Source: CAWBCR01 sp963787375
GTDB taxonomy: Bacteria; Chloroflexota; Anaerolineae; Aggregatilineales; UBA3940
Direction: 5' to 3'
Length of the DNA: 27,054 bases
Assembly (NCBI GenBank): GCA_963787375.1
Contig: CAWBCR010000023.1
Location: 1-27,054 of the forward strand
Shown in pieces: positions 16,648 through 26,200 of this stretch. The position numbers were made by a program, and so were the translations under genes. The notes beneath the pieces are model-generated. The model did not search any database, was not told the origin of the DNA, and saw only the letters and a list, made by a program, of their open reading frames with translations. Numbering within the stretch: the stretch's first letter is position 1; each line of letters starts with the position of its first letter.

Positions 16648-16713
16648 CCACAGATTACACCGATTTCACGGATTAAAGAGTGAGAAAATCTGTGCCATCT
16701 GTGAAATCTGTGG
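16648..16713. repeat. inverted repeat B flanking the HEAT-type gene
   Basis: CCACAGATTACACC at 16648 begins a 66-base AT-rich segment containing ATTTCACGGATTAA and ending in GAAATCTGTGG. Its first 56 bases are the reverse complement of repeat A with seven differences. It ends six bases from the stop of the upstream GT4 gene (16720). Confidence 0.75.
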
Positions 16714-16719
16714 ACTGAC

Positions 16720-17844
16720 TTATCTTCCTGCCACCTTCTCATAAACGGCCCACGTCTGGCGCGCGGCGCGCTCCCATGAGAACTGCGCGGCCCGCGCCAG
16801 CCCCTTCGCACGCAGGTCGGCGCGCAATGACTCGTCGCCCAACGCCCGGCGCAGTGCCCCGACCATGTCCTCAACCAACTCCGGGTCGAAGGTCAGCGCC
16901 GCCCCACCGGCGATCTCACCCACACTCGACGTGCACGAGCAGGCAACCGGCACGCCGCAGGCCATCGCCTCCAGCACCGGCAGGCCGAAGCCCTCATACA
17001 GCGAGGCCAACACGCCAACCGCTGCACCCGCATACAGCGCCGGCAGGTCGGCGTCGGGCACGTAGCCGGGCCGGATGACCGCGTCCTGCTGCCCGAAATT
17101 CTCGATGGCCGCGTGGAAGCCCTCGGTCAGCCAGCCCTCCGCGCCGACGACCACCAGCCGCAGCGCAGGGTCGTCGCGGCGCAGCACGCTCAACGCCTCG
17201 ACCAGCCGGGCGAGGTTCTTGCGCGGCTCGATGGTGCCCACCGTCAGCAGATAGCGCTCCGGCAGGCCATATGCCGCCCGCACCGCCGCGACTCGCTCCG
17301 GCGGCTGCGGCGCGAAATGCGGCGCGGCGGCCTCGTGCACGACCGTGATCTTGTCGCCGGGCGTGCCGTACTCGCGCATCAGGTCGCGCCGGGTCGCCTC
17401 GCTGACGGTGATGATGGCATCGGCGCGGCGCACGTACAGCGGCATGGCGGCGTTGAGGTACCAGTAATTCAGCCGCTTGTGGTGCTGCGGGAACAGCCTG
17501 AAGATCAGGTCGTGGACGGTCAGCACGGTTGGCACGCCATGCAGCGGCATCAACAGATGCTCGGTCGCATGGAAAACATCGGGGCGCGGCAGCAGGCGGT
17601 CCCAGCCAAAATGGCTGACCTGCGCGGCCAGCACGGCCATGCGCCACGGCTTGTAGCCCGCCCGCACCGACGTGCGCGGCAGCGCGGCCAGATCATCGGG
17701 CCAGCGCGCGGCGCGGGTCAGGTTGGCGAACAGGTGCACATCGCCGGGGTGCTGCGCGGCGACCGCCTGCGCCAGCGACACCGCATAGCGGCCCAACCCG
17801 GCCTTGCCGTTAACGGCGGGCGACACGTCGAGGGTGACTCTCAT
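16720..17844 (-). CDS. GT4-family glycosyltransferase
   Basis: The frame opens at 17997, but the protein begins sensibly at the ATG at 17844 (MRVTLDVSPAVNGKAGLGRY), where the GT4 N-terminal pattern starts; upstream codons overlap the divergent promoter region. Motifs in order: DVFHATEHLLMPLHG, VLTVHDLIFRLFPQHH, AIITVSEATRRDLM, LLTVGTIEPRKNLARLVEAL, VIRPGYVPDADLPALYAG and SLYEGFGLPVLEAMACGVPVA with the catalytic EGFGLPxLE. It is 374 residues and intact. Its order of motifs is the same as in the GT4 gene at 14970, so the two are paralogues and probably act on the same polysaccharide. Its left neighbour on this strand is the repeat-flanked HEAT-type gene. Confidence 0.92.
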   Translation of the reverse strand: MRVTLDVSPAVNGKAGLGRYAVSLAQAVAAQHPGDVHLFANLTRAARWPDDLAALPRTSVRAGYKPWRMAVLAAQVSHFGWDRLLPRPDVFHATEHLLMPLHGVPTVLTVHDLIFRLFPQHHKRLNYWYLNAAMPLYVRRADAIITVSEATRRDLMREYGTPGDKITVVHEAAAPHFAPQPPERVAAVRAAYGLPERYLLTVGTIEPRKNLARLVEALSVLRRDDPALRLVVVGAEGWLTEGFHAAIENFGQQDAVIRPGYVPDADLPALYAGAAVGVLASLYEGFGLPVLEAMACGVPVACSCTSSVGEIAGGAALTFDPELVEDMVGALRRALGDESLRADLRAKGLARAAQFSWERAARQTWAVYEKVAGR

Positions 17845-17934
17845 GCTGGGAAGTCTAACCCGAAACCCGGCCCGGCGAAAGGGAAGCCCGCCCTTTTCAG
17901 GTCGCGTCCTGGGCTGTGATCGAACCCGGCCCGA

Positions 17935-17943
17935 TGCTATACT
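17935..17943 (+). promoter_or_regulatory. extended -10 promoter element for the acyltransferase
   Basis: TGCTATACT lies 52 bases before the ATG at 17996, in the gap between divergent genes. The same nine bases occur upstream of the sensor kinase at 18706. No strong -35 box is visible. GAAGAAGGAA just before the ATG provides the ribosome-binding site. Confidence 0.55.
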
Positions 17944-17995
17944 AAGACGCAATCCGGCCACACGGATCGCACCGACGAATCGCGAAGAAGGAACC

Positions 17996-18699
17996 ATGCC
18001 GAAAGAAGATCGCCGCTACCCACCCATCCACCCCTGGCTGTACAGGCCGCTGATGGCCATCATCCGCTTTCTGGTGATGGCGCTCACACGTCTGCACGTG
18101 ACCGGCATTGAGAGTGTGCCGACCGGAGTCCCGCTGATCTACGTGACCAACCATCTGCACCACCTCGATTCGCCGGTGATGGGCCTGCTCCTGCCCGGCG
18201 CGCCGCGCCCGCTGGCCGCCGAGAAGTATATGGCCATATCTTCGGGCCGCTGCTCAGGATCGTCGGCTCGATCTTCATCTATCGGGGCGAGGTCGACCGC
18301 AGCGCGCTGCGCCAGGCACTCAACGTGCTCGAAGATGGCATGCCACTTGCGGTAGCGGTCGAAGGCACCCGCAGCCACAGCGGCGGGCTGGCCGAAGGCA
18401 AGACCGGCGCAGCCTATCTCGCTACCCGTGCGAACGTCCCGCTGGTGCCGGCGGTCACGTGGGGCACCGAGAACATTATCCCGGCGTGGGCGCACCTGCG
18501 CCGCGCCGACGTGTACGTGGTGTTCGGCGAGCCGTTTCGCCTGCCCGAAGGCCGCGCGCGCTCCGCCGAGCTGGAGGCCTACACCGAGGACATCATGGTC
18601 CGGCTGGCCCGCATGCTGCCTGAGCAGTACCGGGGCGTGTACCGCGAGCATCCCCAGGTGGCCGGGCACGCCCCGCTGATCCCCGGACAGCACGCGTGA
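17996..18699 (+). CDS. plsC: PlsC-type 1-acylglycerol-3-phosphate acyltransferase (one frameshift)
   Basis: The family attaches a second acyl chain to lysophosphatidic acid at the membrane during phospholipid synthesis. The catalytic NHxxxxD motif is NHLHHLD (near residue 45), after an N-terminal hydrophobic segment (PLMAIIRFLVMAL). The phosphate-binding EGTRS motif is intact (VEGTRSHSGGLAEGKTG). The frame moves from 2 to 1 near 18235: EKYMA should run into HIFGPLLRIVGSIFIYRGEVD, which fits one missing C in GGCCATATC. This is the only single-base loss among the conserved genes here; the others fit gains. Repaired length is about 234 residues, normal for the family. It is followed by the sensor kinase, 90 bases downstream with its own promoter-like site. 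Another acyl acceptor is possible. Confidence 0.88.
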
Positions 18700-18705
18700 G
18701 TTCTA

Positions 18706-18714
18706 TGCTATACT
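18706..18714 (+). promoter_or_regulatory. extended -10 promoter element for the sensor kinase
   Basis: TGCTATACT is identical to the site at 17935-17943. It lies 75 bases before the ATG at 18789 and just after the acyltransferase stop. Confidence 0.55.
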
Positions 18715-18788
18715 GACTGTTGGCGCAAGCCCGCGCCAGACAAAGACTGCGAGACGCAAGACAGGGCCGGAACCCAGGAGAACTCCTC

Positions 18789-21700
18789 ATGCAGGACGAC
18801 GCTCAGCCCGGACGTCAGGCTGGCAGCCGGCTGCCGGCGCTGAAGGTCGCCGGGGCGCTGCTGCTGGCTGTGACTGTCTGGCTCATCCTCACCACCCTCC
18901 TTCACAATTTCCTGCTGACCGGCGGCAGCCCGCCGGCTGCGCCGCTGCGCCTGGCGTTTGACGCGCTGTCGCTGATCGCCGGGGCCGGCCTGCTGTTTGG
19001 CGCGATCAGGCTGGGCGGGCTGCGGCTGAATGCCGCTGCGCCCGGCGACCACCAGTATCGTGACATGTTCGAGGGCAGTGCAGCGGCCAACCTGCTGATT
19101 GACCCGAAGACCGGCTGCATTGTCGACGCCAACCCCGCTGCCTGCGCGTTCTACGGCTACCCGCGCGACGTGTTGCTCACCATGCACGTTACCGACTTCA
19201 ATCAGCTTTCAGAGGGTGAGGTCTTCTCGGAGCTGAGCAGCGCCGCCACCGGCCAGAAGCGGCACTTCAGCTTCCGGCACCGGCTGCACAGCGGCGAGGT
19301 GCGCGACGTGGAAGTCACCGTCAGTCCGATCCAGACCGGCGGGCGCAGCCTGCTGCACTCGATTGTCGAAGACGTGACCGAGCGCCTGCAAGCCGAGCGC
19401 ATGACCCAGGCCGAGCACGCGCGGCTGAGCACGCAAACCGCCGACCAGGCCCGTTTCAAGGAGACCCTGCTCGACACGCTGCCCGTGGGCGTGCTGGCGA
19501 TCTACGCGCAGGGCCAGATCGTCGACCTCAACCTCGCCATGGAGCGCATCAGCGGCTACACCCGCGACGACCTGCTGGGCGAGCCGGTCTCGATGCTGGT
19601 CGTGCCGGAGGAGCAGGAGTCGATCATGCGCCGCCTCGGCGCGGCGATGCGCCAACTGGCGCTGGCCCCGTTCGAGATCGACGGCGTCCGTAAGGACGGC
19701 ACGGTGGTCCCGGTGCGGGTCCGCATGACGGCCCTGCACAACTCGTCCGGCGAACCGATGGGCATCATCGCCACCGTCGAAGACCTGACCCGCAGCCGCC
19801 AGGCCGAGAGCGCCCTGCGCGAGTCGCGCCTCATGATGCAAACGGTGCTCGACACCATGCCGCAGGCGGTCTTCTGGAAAGACACAAACTCGGTGTACAT
19901 GGGCTGCAACCGTGCCTTCGCCGTCGACGCCGGCCTCAGCACGCCGGAGGAGATCGTCGGCCTGGCGGATTCCGACCTGCCGTGGACGCAGGAAGAATCC
20001 GAGTCCTATAGCAAGGCGGACCGGCGGATCGTCGAGACCGGTATCGGCCAGTACGGCGCGCTCGACATCCTGCCGACGTTCGACGGCAAGATCGCCTGGA
20101 TCCGCGTCACCAAAGTCCCGCTGCGTGACGAAACCGGCGCTATCGCGGGCGTGCTGGGTATTTATCAGGACGTGACCGACCGCAAGGAGGCCGAGGAGAA
20201 GCTGCGCTACCAGGCAGACCTGCTGCAATCGGTGTCCGATGCGATCATCTCTGCCGACACCCACTTCATCGTGCAGAGCTGGAACAACGCCGCCGAGAAG
20301 CTGTACGGCTGGACGGCAGACGAGGCCATCGGCAAGCCAATGTACGAGTTGTTCGGCCCTGTCTACGCCGAGCCGGGCCAGGACCGCAGCACAGCCGCCG
20401 GCGGAGACACGTGGGAATCGGAGATGGCGCAGACCCGCAGCGATGGCCAGACGATCTACGTGCAATCCACCGTTTCGCTCATCCGCGACGCGGCGGGCAA
20501 TCCCAGCGGGACGGTGGCCGTCCTGCGCGATATTTCTGCCCGGCGCGCGATTGCGGAGTCAGAGCGGGAGCAGAGGGCACTGGCCGTGGCGCTGCACGAG
20601 GTCGCCACCGCCATCGGCAGCACGCTCGAACAGGACGAGGTGCTCGACCGCATCCTGCTCAACATCGAAGGGGTGGTGCCGCACGAGGTGGCGATGATCC
20701 TGCTGTGTGAGGGCGGCACGGCGCACATCGCGCGCTTCCGTGGCGACGTGCCAGCCAGCGCCCGCGAGGAGTTGGCGGCGCTCACGCTCGACCTGGAGCG
20801 GATCACCAACCTCAGACAGATGATCGCGACGCGCCAGCCGCTGGTCGTCGATGACTTGCGTGAGTTCCCGGACTGGGTTCGCAGCGGTGCCGAGGAATGG
20901 GAGCGGAGCTATGTCGGCGCTCCCATTGTCGTCGAGGGCGAGGTGATCGGGTTCATCAACCTCACCAGCCGCAAGCCGGGCTTCTTCAAGCCTGTCCACG
21001 CCGAGCGGCTGCAGGCGTTTGCCGACCAGGCGGCGATTGCGCTCAAGAACGCGCGGCTGTACCAGTCGGAGCGCGAGCAGCTTCACCTTTCGCGGACGCT
21101 GCAGGAAGTCGGCACGCTGCTCACGGCGCAGATGAGCCTTGACGAAGTTTTCGAGCGCATCTTCGACCTGCTGGCGGGGGCCGTGCCATTTGTCAGCGTG
21201 TCGGTTCAGCTTGTCGACGACCGGGGCGGCCTGGCGTTGGTCGCCGGGCGAGGCCATCCCGATCCCGACGCCGCGCGGCGAATCACCGCCGGAATTCCGC
21301 CACAGGTGATCGCCGATCGCTGGGCGGATCACGATGTGGTCGTTTTGTCCGACACAGCCACCGACCCGCGCTGGGTTCCCCATCCCGACCAGGCCTACAT
21401 CCGCTCGCGAATCTCGGCGGCGCTGCGCGTGCAGGGGCGGCTGGTCGGCGTGCTGAACGTCGACCACTCCGAGCCCAACACGTATGACGAGGGTATGGGG
21501 CGCACCGTGGCGGCCTTTGCCGGGCAGGCCGCCATCGCCATCGAGAACGCGCGCCTGTTCCGCGAAAGCCAGGATCGCAACCGCCGCCTTGAGGCGCTGA
21601 ACCGCATCACACGGGTGGGCACCGAGATGCACGACCTCGACGAGGGGCTGCATCAACTGGCCGACCTCGCGGCAGATATGCTCGACGCCGGGCGCTGTTA

Positions 21701-22871
21701 CATCACGCTGTGGGACGCCGAGACGCGCACCACCATCCCGGCAGCGGCCTCCGGGGATTATCATGCGGTGTACCGCCGCGGGCCCAGCCGCCCCGGTGAG
21801 ACGACCGTCACGTCTGCGGTGCTGGACGTGGGCAGGCCGTTCGTGGTGCCCGAAGGGATCGATTCGCTGCTGCTGGCCCCGGACGCCCGGGAGCGCTTCG
21901 CAAGTGAAGGCGATTTTGCCCCGCGTTCGGTGCTGGCGCTGCCGCTTCAGGCCGACGGGCGTGACATCGGCGCGCTGCTGGTGGCCTTTGGCGAGCCGCA
22001 CCCGTTCTCCGACGGCGAGATTGCCTGGGCCGGACAGTCCGCCGAGCTGATCGCGCTGGCCGTGGCCAAAGGGCAGGCGTACGCCGAGCTTGAGCAGCGG
22101 GTGGCGGCGCGCACCGCCGATCTTGAATCGGCCAACCGCCGCCTCGTGCAGCTCACCCATTTGAAAGACGAGTTTGTCTCCAACGTCTCGCACGAGCTAC
22201 GCACGCCGATCACCAGTATCAAGCTCTATCACCACCTGCTGGACGTCCGGCCCGACAAGCAGGACATGTACCTTGATCGGCTCAATCGTGAGACCGACCG
22301 CCTTGAGATGCTTATCGAGGACTTGCTGTACCTATCACGCATGGACCAGGGCCAACTGCGCCTGACTCTATCCCTGCTGGACGTGGCCGCGCTGGCCGAG
22401 CAAGTCGTCATCGATAGGGAGCCGCTGGCCGCGCAGCAGGGGCTCAGCCTGACCTTCCAGCGAAACAGCCCGCCGCCGCCCGTGCAGGGCGATACGGTCG
22501 CCGTGGGGCGCGTGGTGAGCGTGCTGCTGACCAACGCCCTGAGCTACACGCCCGCCGGCGGCACGGTGAGGGTCAGCGTGGGGAGCGGGCGGCGGGATGG
22601 TCGTTTGTGGGCCACGCTGGCGGTCGCCGACAGCGGGCCGGGCATCCCTCCTGAAGAGATCCCGCGCCTGTTTGAGCGCTTCTTCCGGGGCGCTGTGGGC
22701 TACGAGTTGGGGGTGCCGGGCACGGGACTGGGCCTGCCGATTGCGCACGAAATCGTGCAGCATCACGGCGGCACGATCGAGGTCGACAGCGGGAGGCCGG
22801 GCGAGGGAGCACGCTTCACCGTGTGGCTGCCTGCCGCGGACGGCGATAGCAGTGAAGGGATGGAGACATGA
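18789..22871 (+). CDS. membrane sensor histidine kinase with four PAS and three GAF domains
   Basis: AGGAG (18776-18780) eight bases upstream selects this ATG over a TTG at 18720. Two membrane spans (residues 18-44, 54-80) precede four PAS domains starting near 90, 222, 348 and 473, and three GAF domains starting near 600, 765 and 932. The HisKA box FVSNVSHELRTPITSIKLYH places the phosphorylated His at 1135. The ATPase domain shows VSVLLTNALSYTP, DSGPGIPPEEIPRLFERFF and GTGLGLPIAHEIVQHHGG. The 1360-residue frame is uninterrupted. There is no receiver domain. It presumably senses small ligands or redox state through PAS/GAF and signals to a response regulator not encoded here. Its last four bases overlap the next start (ATGA), so the two are translationally coupled. 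Confidence 0.93.
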   Translation: MQDDAQPGRQAGSRLPALKVAGALLLAVTVWLILTTLLHNFLLTGGSPPAAPLRLAFDALSLIAGAGLLFGAIRLGGLRLNAAAPGDHQYRDMFEGSAAANLLIDPKTGCIVDANPAACAFYGYPRDVLLTMHVTDFNQLSEGEVFSELSSAATGQKRHFSFRHRLHSGEVRDVEVTVSPIQTGGRSLLHSIVEDVTERLQAERMTQAEHARLSTQTADQARFKETLLDTLPVGVLAIYAQGQIVDLNLAMERISGYTRDDLLGEPVSMLVVPEEQESIMRRLGAAMRQLALAPFEIDGVRKDGTVVPVRVRMTALHNSSGEPMGIIATVEDLTRSRQAESALRESRLMMQTVLDTMPQAVFWKDTNSVYMGCNRAFAVDAGLSTPEEIVGLADSDLPWTQEESESYSKADRRIVETGIGQYGALDILPTFDGKIAWIRVTKVPLRDETGAIAGVLGIYQDVTDRKEAEEKLRYQADLLQSVSDAIISADTHFIVQSWNNAAEKLYGWTADEAIGKPMYELFGPVYAEPGQDRSTAAGGDTWESEMAQTRSDGQTIYVQSTVSLIRDAAGNPSGTVAVLRDISARRAIAESEREQRALAVALHEVATAIGSTLEQDEVLDRILLNIEGVVPHEVAMILLCEGGTAHIARFRGDVPASAREELAALTLDLERITNLRQMIATRQPLVVDDLREFPDWVRSGAEEWERSYVGAPIVVEGEVIGFINLTSRKPGFFKPVHAERLQAFADQAAIALKNARLYQSEREQLHLSRTLQEVGTLLTAQMSLDEVFERIFDLLAGAVPFVSVSVQLVDDRGGLALVAGRGHPDPDAARRITAGIPPQVIADRWADHDVVVLSDTATDPRWVPHPDQAYIRSRISAALRVQGRLVGVLNVDHSEPNTYDEGMGRTVAAFAGQAAIAIENARLFRESQDRNRRLEALNRITRVGTEMHDLDEGLHQLADLAADMLDAGRCYITLWDAETRTTIPAAASGDYHAVYRRGPSRPGETTVTSAVLDVGRPFVVPEGIDSLLLAPDARERFASEGDFAPRSVLALPLQADGRDIGALLVAFGEPHPFSDGEIAWAGQSAELIALAVAKGQAYAELEQRVAARTADLESANRRLVQLTHLKDEFVSNVSHELRTPITSIKLYHHLLDVRPDKQDMYLDRLNRETDRLEMLIEDLLYLSRMDQGQLRLTLSLLDVAALAEQVVIDREPLAAQQGLSLTFQRNSPPPPVQGDTVAVGRVVSVLLTNALSYTPAGGTVRVSVGSGRRDGRLWATLAVADSGPGIPPEEIPRLFERFFRGAVGYELGVPGTGLGLPIAHEIVQHHGGTIEVDSGRPGEGARFTVWLPAADGDSSEGMET

Positions 22872-23245
22872 AACCGACGACGATCCTGGACGAATACGAG
22901 CGCCGCCTTGAAGGCCGTCTCCAGCGTGGGGAGATCACCGAGAGCACGCGCGACACCTACCTGAATGACGGCAGCCGGGTGCTCGAAGTGCTGCTCAAGC
23001 ACCTCCCGCCAAACGTTATCGAGGGCTACATGGAAGTGGAAGGCTATCGCAGCTACTACGGCCACATCGTCGAGCTGTTGCGCTCGCTGGCCCGCTCGCA
23101 CGGGCAGTCGGCCTTTCCCGACCCGCGCAAGGCGCAGCCGCGCCTGCCGGGCGTCCCGGAGGGAACCCGGAAAGCACCTCGGCGCAGCAGGTCACGCGCA
23201 GCGAAGGGCCCGACGTTGTTTGAACAGGCTGAAAAGGGGGATTGA
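22868..23245 (+). CDS. hypothetical protein translationally coupled to the sensor kinase
   Basis: The ATG at 22868 overlaps the kinase stop (ATGA). The 125-residue product has a helical N-terminal half (TTILDEYERRLEGRLQRGEI, TYLNDGSRVLEVLLKHLPPN, EVEGYRSYYGHIVELLRSLA) and a basic, Pro/Arg-rich C-terminal tail (EGTRKAPRRSRSRAAKG). It has no signal peptide or membrane segment. The N-terminal part loosely resembles the helical core-binding region of tyrosine recombinases, but no catalytic domain follows. Coupling implies that its amount tracks the kinase, so a regulatory partner is plausible. It ends three bases from the converging stop of the next kinase. I cannot name it. Confidence 0.7.
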   Translation: MKPTTILDEYERRLEGRLQRGEITESTRDTYLNDGSRVLEVLLKHLPPNVIEGYMEVEGYRSYYGHIVELLRSLARSHGQSAFPDPRKAQPRLPGVPEGTRKAPRRSRSRAAKGPTLFEQAEKGD

Positions 23246-23248
23246 CGC

Positions 23249-26200
23249 CTAATCCGGCGCGGTCTCGTCTTTCTTGTCGCCGGCAGGCTTGCCATCCGGC
23301 TTAGGCGGCGTCGTGCTGCCGTCTGCGGTGGGCTTGCCGTCCTCTGCTGGTTTGGCCTGCGTAGCCGGTTTGGCGGCAGCGGCCTCTGATTTCTCAACAC
23401 TCGCCTCTGGTTTGCCGGCGGGGATCGGTGGTTTTCCCTCAGCAGGCGCGGGGAGCAGATCGGTGCGCTTGCTGACGAACTTCTTGCCGGCGTTGGCCTC
23501 TTCGCCGGACTGCGTCAACGCCCGCGCAATCGGCAGCGTGAAACGGAAGACGCTGCCGCCGTCTGGATTGTCCTCCACCCAGATGCGCCCCCCATGCAAC
23601 TCAACCGCCATCTTACAGAAGGCGAGGCCCAGCCCCGCGCTGCGGCGGCGGCCCCTGCGGCCCGGAATCTGTGCGAAACGGTCGAAGATGGCCTCTTTGT
23701 ACTCCTGCGGCACGCCGGGGCCGTTATCCGTGACGGTGACGTACAGCATCGGCTCGCGCTGATGGCTTTCCGGCGTGCGTACCCCGGCGCTCAGCGTGAT
23801 CAGCGTGCCCGTCTCGGTGTACTTCAGCGCGTTGTCCAGCAGGTTCAGCACCACCCGCCCGATCATGTCCTGGTCGACGTGGCCGTCGGGCAGGTCGTCA
23901 GGCACCTCAACCTTGACCACCGTCCCGATCTCGCGTGCCAGCGGCATCAGCTCTTCGGCGGCGTCTTCGAGGATCGTCTTCACGCTCTCAATACCGGGGT
24001 CGAGCACGAACTCGCCCTGTTCCATCCGCGACAGGTCGAGCAGGTTGTTGACCAGGTTCAGCAGCTTCTTGACCGCCCGCTTGCTGACCTCGGTCGCCTG
24101 CTCGACGATCGGGTCTTCTTTGGGCGCAACCTCGGCGATAAGCCGCATGCTGCCCATCACCGCCTGAAGCGGCGAGCGCAGCTCGTGGACGATCATGCTG
24201 GTCAGGTTCTGGCGCGCCTCTTCCAGCTCTTTCTGCTCGCTCACGTCGCGGAAGATCAGCAGCAGCCCAATAAACCGGCCCTGCTCGTCGCGGACGGGCG
24301 TCACCATCCGCTCGACGAAGCGCTGGCGCTGGCCGGGGGCTGCGCGGGTGGCGTACAGGTCGGTCTCGGTGGGCAGGTTAGGGTTGGCGATTCCGCGCTT
24401 GAGCAGCGCGTTGAGATCGCCTTCCTTGTAGCCCAGCCCCTCGCCCAGCGAGCTGAGTGGGTCGGCCATGAACTCATCCGGCGAGCGCGGCGCGAAATCG
24501 GTGCGCGCGAAGTCCCAGAAGTCGCCCATGCGCGTGTTAGTCATCACGATCCGCGCCTTGGGGTCGATCATCAGCAGGCCCTCGTTCGACGCGTCGAGGA
24601 TGGCGTGCAGCCGGTCGCGGACGACTTCCGCGCGGCGGAACAACTGCGCGTTGCGGATGGCGACCGCCGCCTGCACCGCAAGCTGGCTGACAAACGTCAG
24701 GTCGTCCGAGTTAAAGGCGTTGAGCACTTCGCTTTCGAGCGCGATCGCGCCGTGCACCTGCTCGTCGAGGAAGATCGGCACGCGCAACTGCGAGCGCGGT
24801 CCCGCCGCCTGCGGGTCGTCGGCGCTGACGATCTCCGTCTTGCCCTGCCCGAACACGTCGCTCTGGGCCAGCTCTTCCGCGATGCGGTGCGGCGCGCGCA
24901 TGGTGCTGGCCGCGTCGAAGCCCTTCCAGGCCACCATGTGCGGCTGGCGATCCTCGTACCCCAGCTCCGGGTCGCCGGAGATGACCAGCACCCCCGCGTC
25001 GGCGTCGCAGCCCTCGATGGCCGAGTCGATGATCAACTTGAAGATCGTGTCGAGGTCGAGCGTGGCGCTCAGCCGCTGGCTGATGTCCGACATGCGCACG
25101 ATCTGGCCGATACGCCGCGTCAACTGCACGTCGACGGCCTGGTAGATGCGCGCGTTGGCGACCGCCAGCGCGGCCTGATTGGCGAACGTCTCCAGCAGGC
25201 CCAACTCGCCCGGCGAGAAGCGATGTGGCTCGGTGTAATATACGGCCAGCAGGCCGACCTTGCGCTGCTGCGCGCGCAGTGGTAGGTAGGCGTAGGCCGA
25301 AAAGTCCTCGCGCTGAGCCAGCAGCCGCACCGCCGCCGAGACGGTCACGCCGTCGGCGTGGATGTTGGGCACCGACACGACCTCGCCATCGTCCATCACC
25401 TTGCGCCGCTCGTCGTCGGTGATGGGGACCGCGATGTCCTTTGAGCGGACGATGTGCTCCGGCGAGAAGCCCTGCGCCTGGGTGAGGATCAGCGCTGGGA
25501 TCGCGCAGGTCGTCGTCAAGCAGGTAGATGGCGGCCTTATCGCTGCCCGCCACCTCGGTCAGCGACGATGCGATCATCTCCAGCAGTCGGTCGGGGTTCA
25601 GCGCGGCGTTCATCACCGTGCTGATCTCGTTCAGCCGCGCAAGCTGTGCGGCGTGCTGCTGCGCCTCCCGGTACAGCAGCGCGTTATCCATCGCCACTTC
25701 GGTCTGCACGGCGATGGTCGCCAGCATCTGGAGGTCGGGCTCGCCAAAGACGCGGTCGGGCTGCTGGCCCTTGCTCAGCCAGATGACCATGCAGCCCAGC
25801 GTGCGGCCTGAGGCCATCAGCGGGACGCCCAGCCAGGTTCGCGCGTCGGGCGGGTCGTAGACCTTGATCGTCCTGGCGGTCTGCGCCACCAGCGGCGCGA
25901 GCAGCGGCGTGCCGGTCTTGAGCACCCGCGCGGTGAAGCCGTCCAGCGGCTCGCTGGCCGGGTCATCGACGGCGTGGTCGCCGCGGGCCACCAGGTGAGC
26001 GGACCACAGCCCGCCGGTGCCGCCGGCGTTTACCCGGATGATCAGGTTTGTGGTCTTGAGCAGAATCGTCACCTGCTGGTGGACGGTCTTCAGCAGCGCG
26101 TCGAGCTCAATCGTCGAGCGCAGCGCCTTGTTCATTGTCGACAGCAACTCAAGCTGGTCGACCTGCACTTGCAGCCGCTCCTGCGTGACGCTCAATCGTT

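Noticed and set aside
16610..16651. Longer HEAT-type protein starting with GTG at 16651
   Set aside because: The extra residues fall in or next to repeat B and the ATG at 16609 has a better ribosome-binding context.
17845..17997. N-terminal extension of the second GT4 to 17997
   Set aside because: The extra 51 residues are Arg-rich, do not look like GT4 and overlap the divergent promoter and acyltransferase start.
23594..25285. A 563-residue open frame on the plus strand opposite the sensor kinase
   Set aside because: The composition is typical of antisense GC-rich sequence, and the minus strand has canonical kinase motifs.
2755..25503. Programmed ribosomal frameshifting in the split genes
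   Set aside because: The breaks lack a shared slippery sequence and occur in unrelated genes, mostly of a kind not known to use frameshifting.
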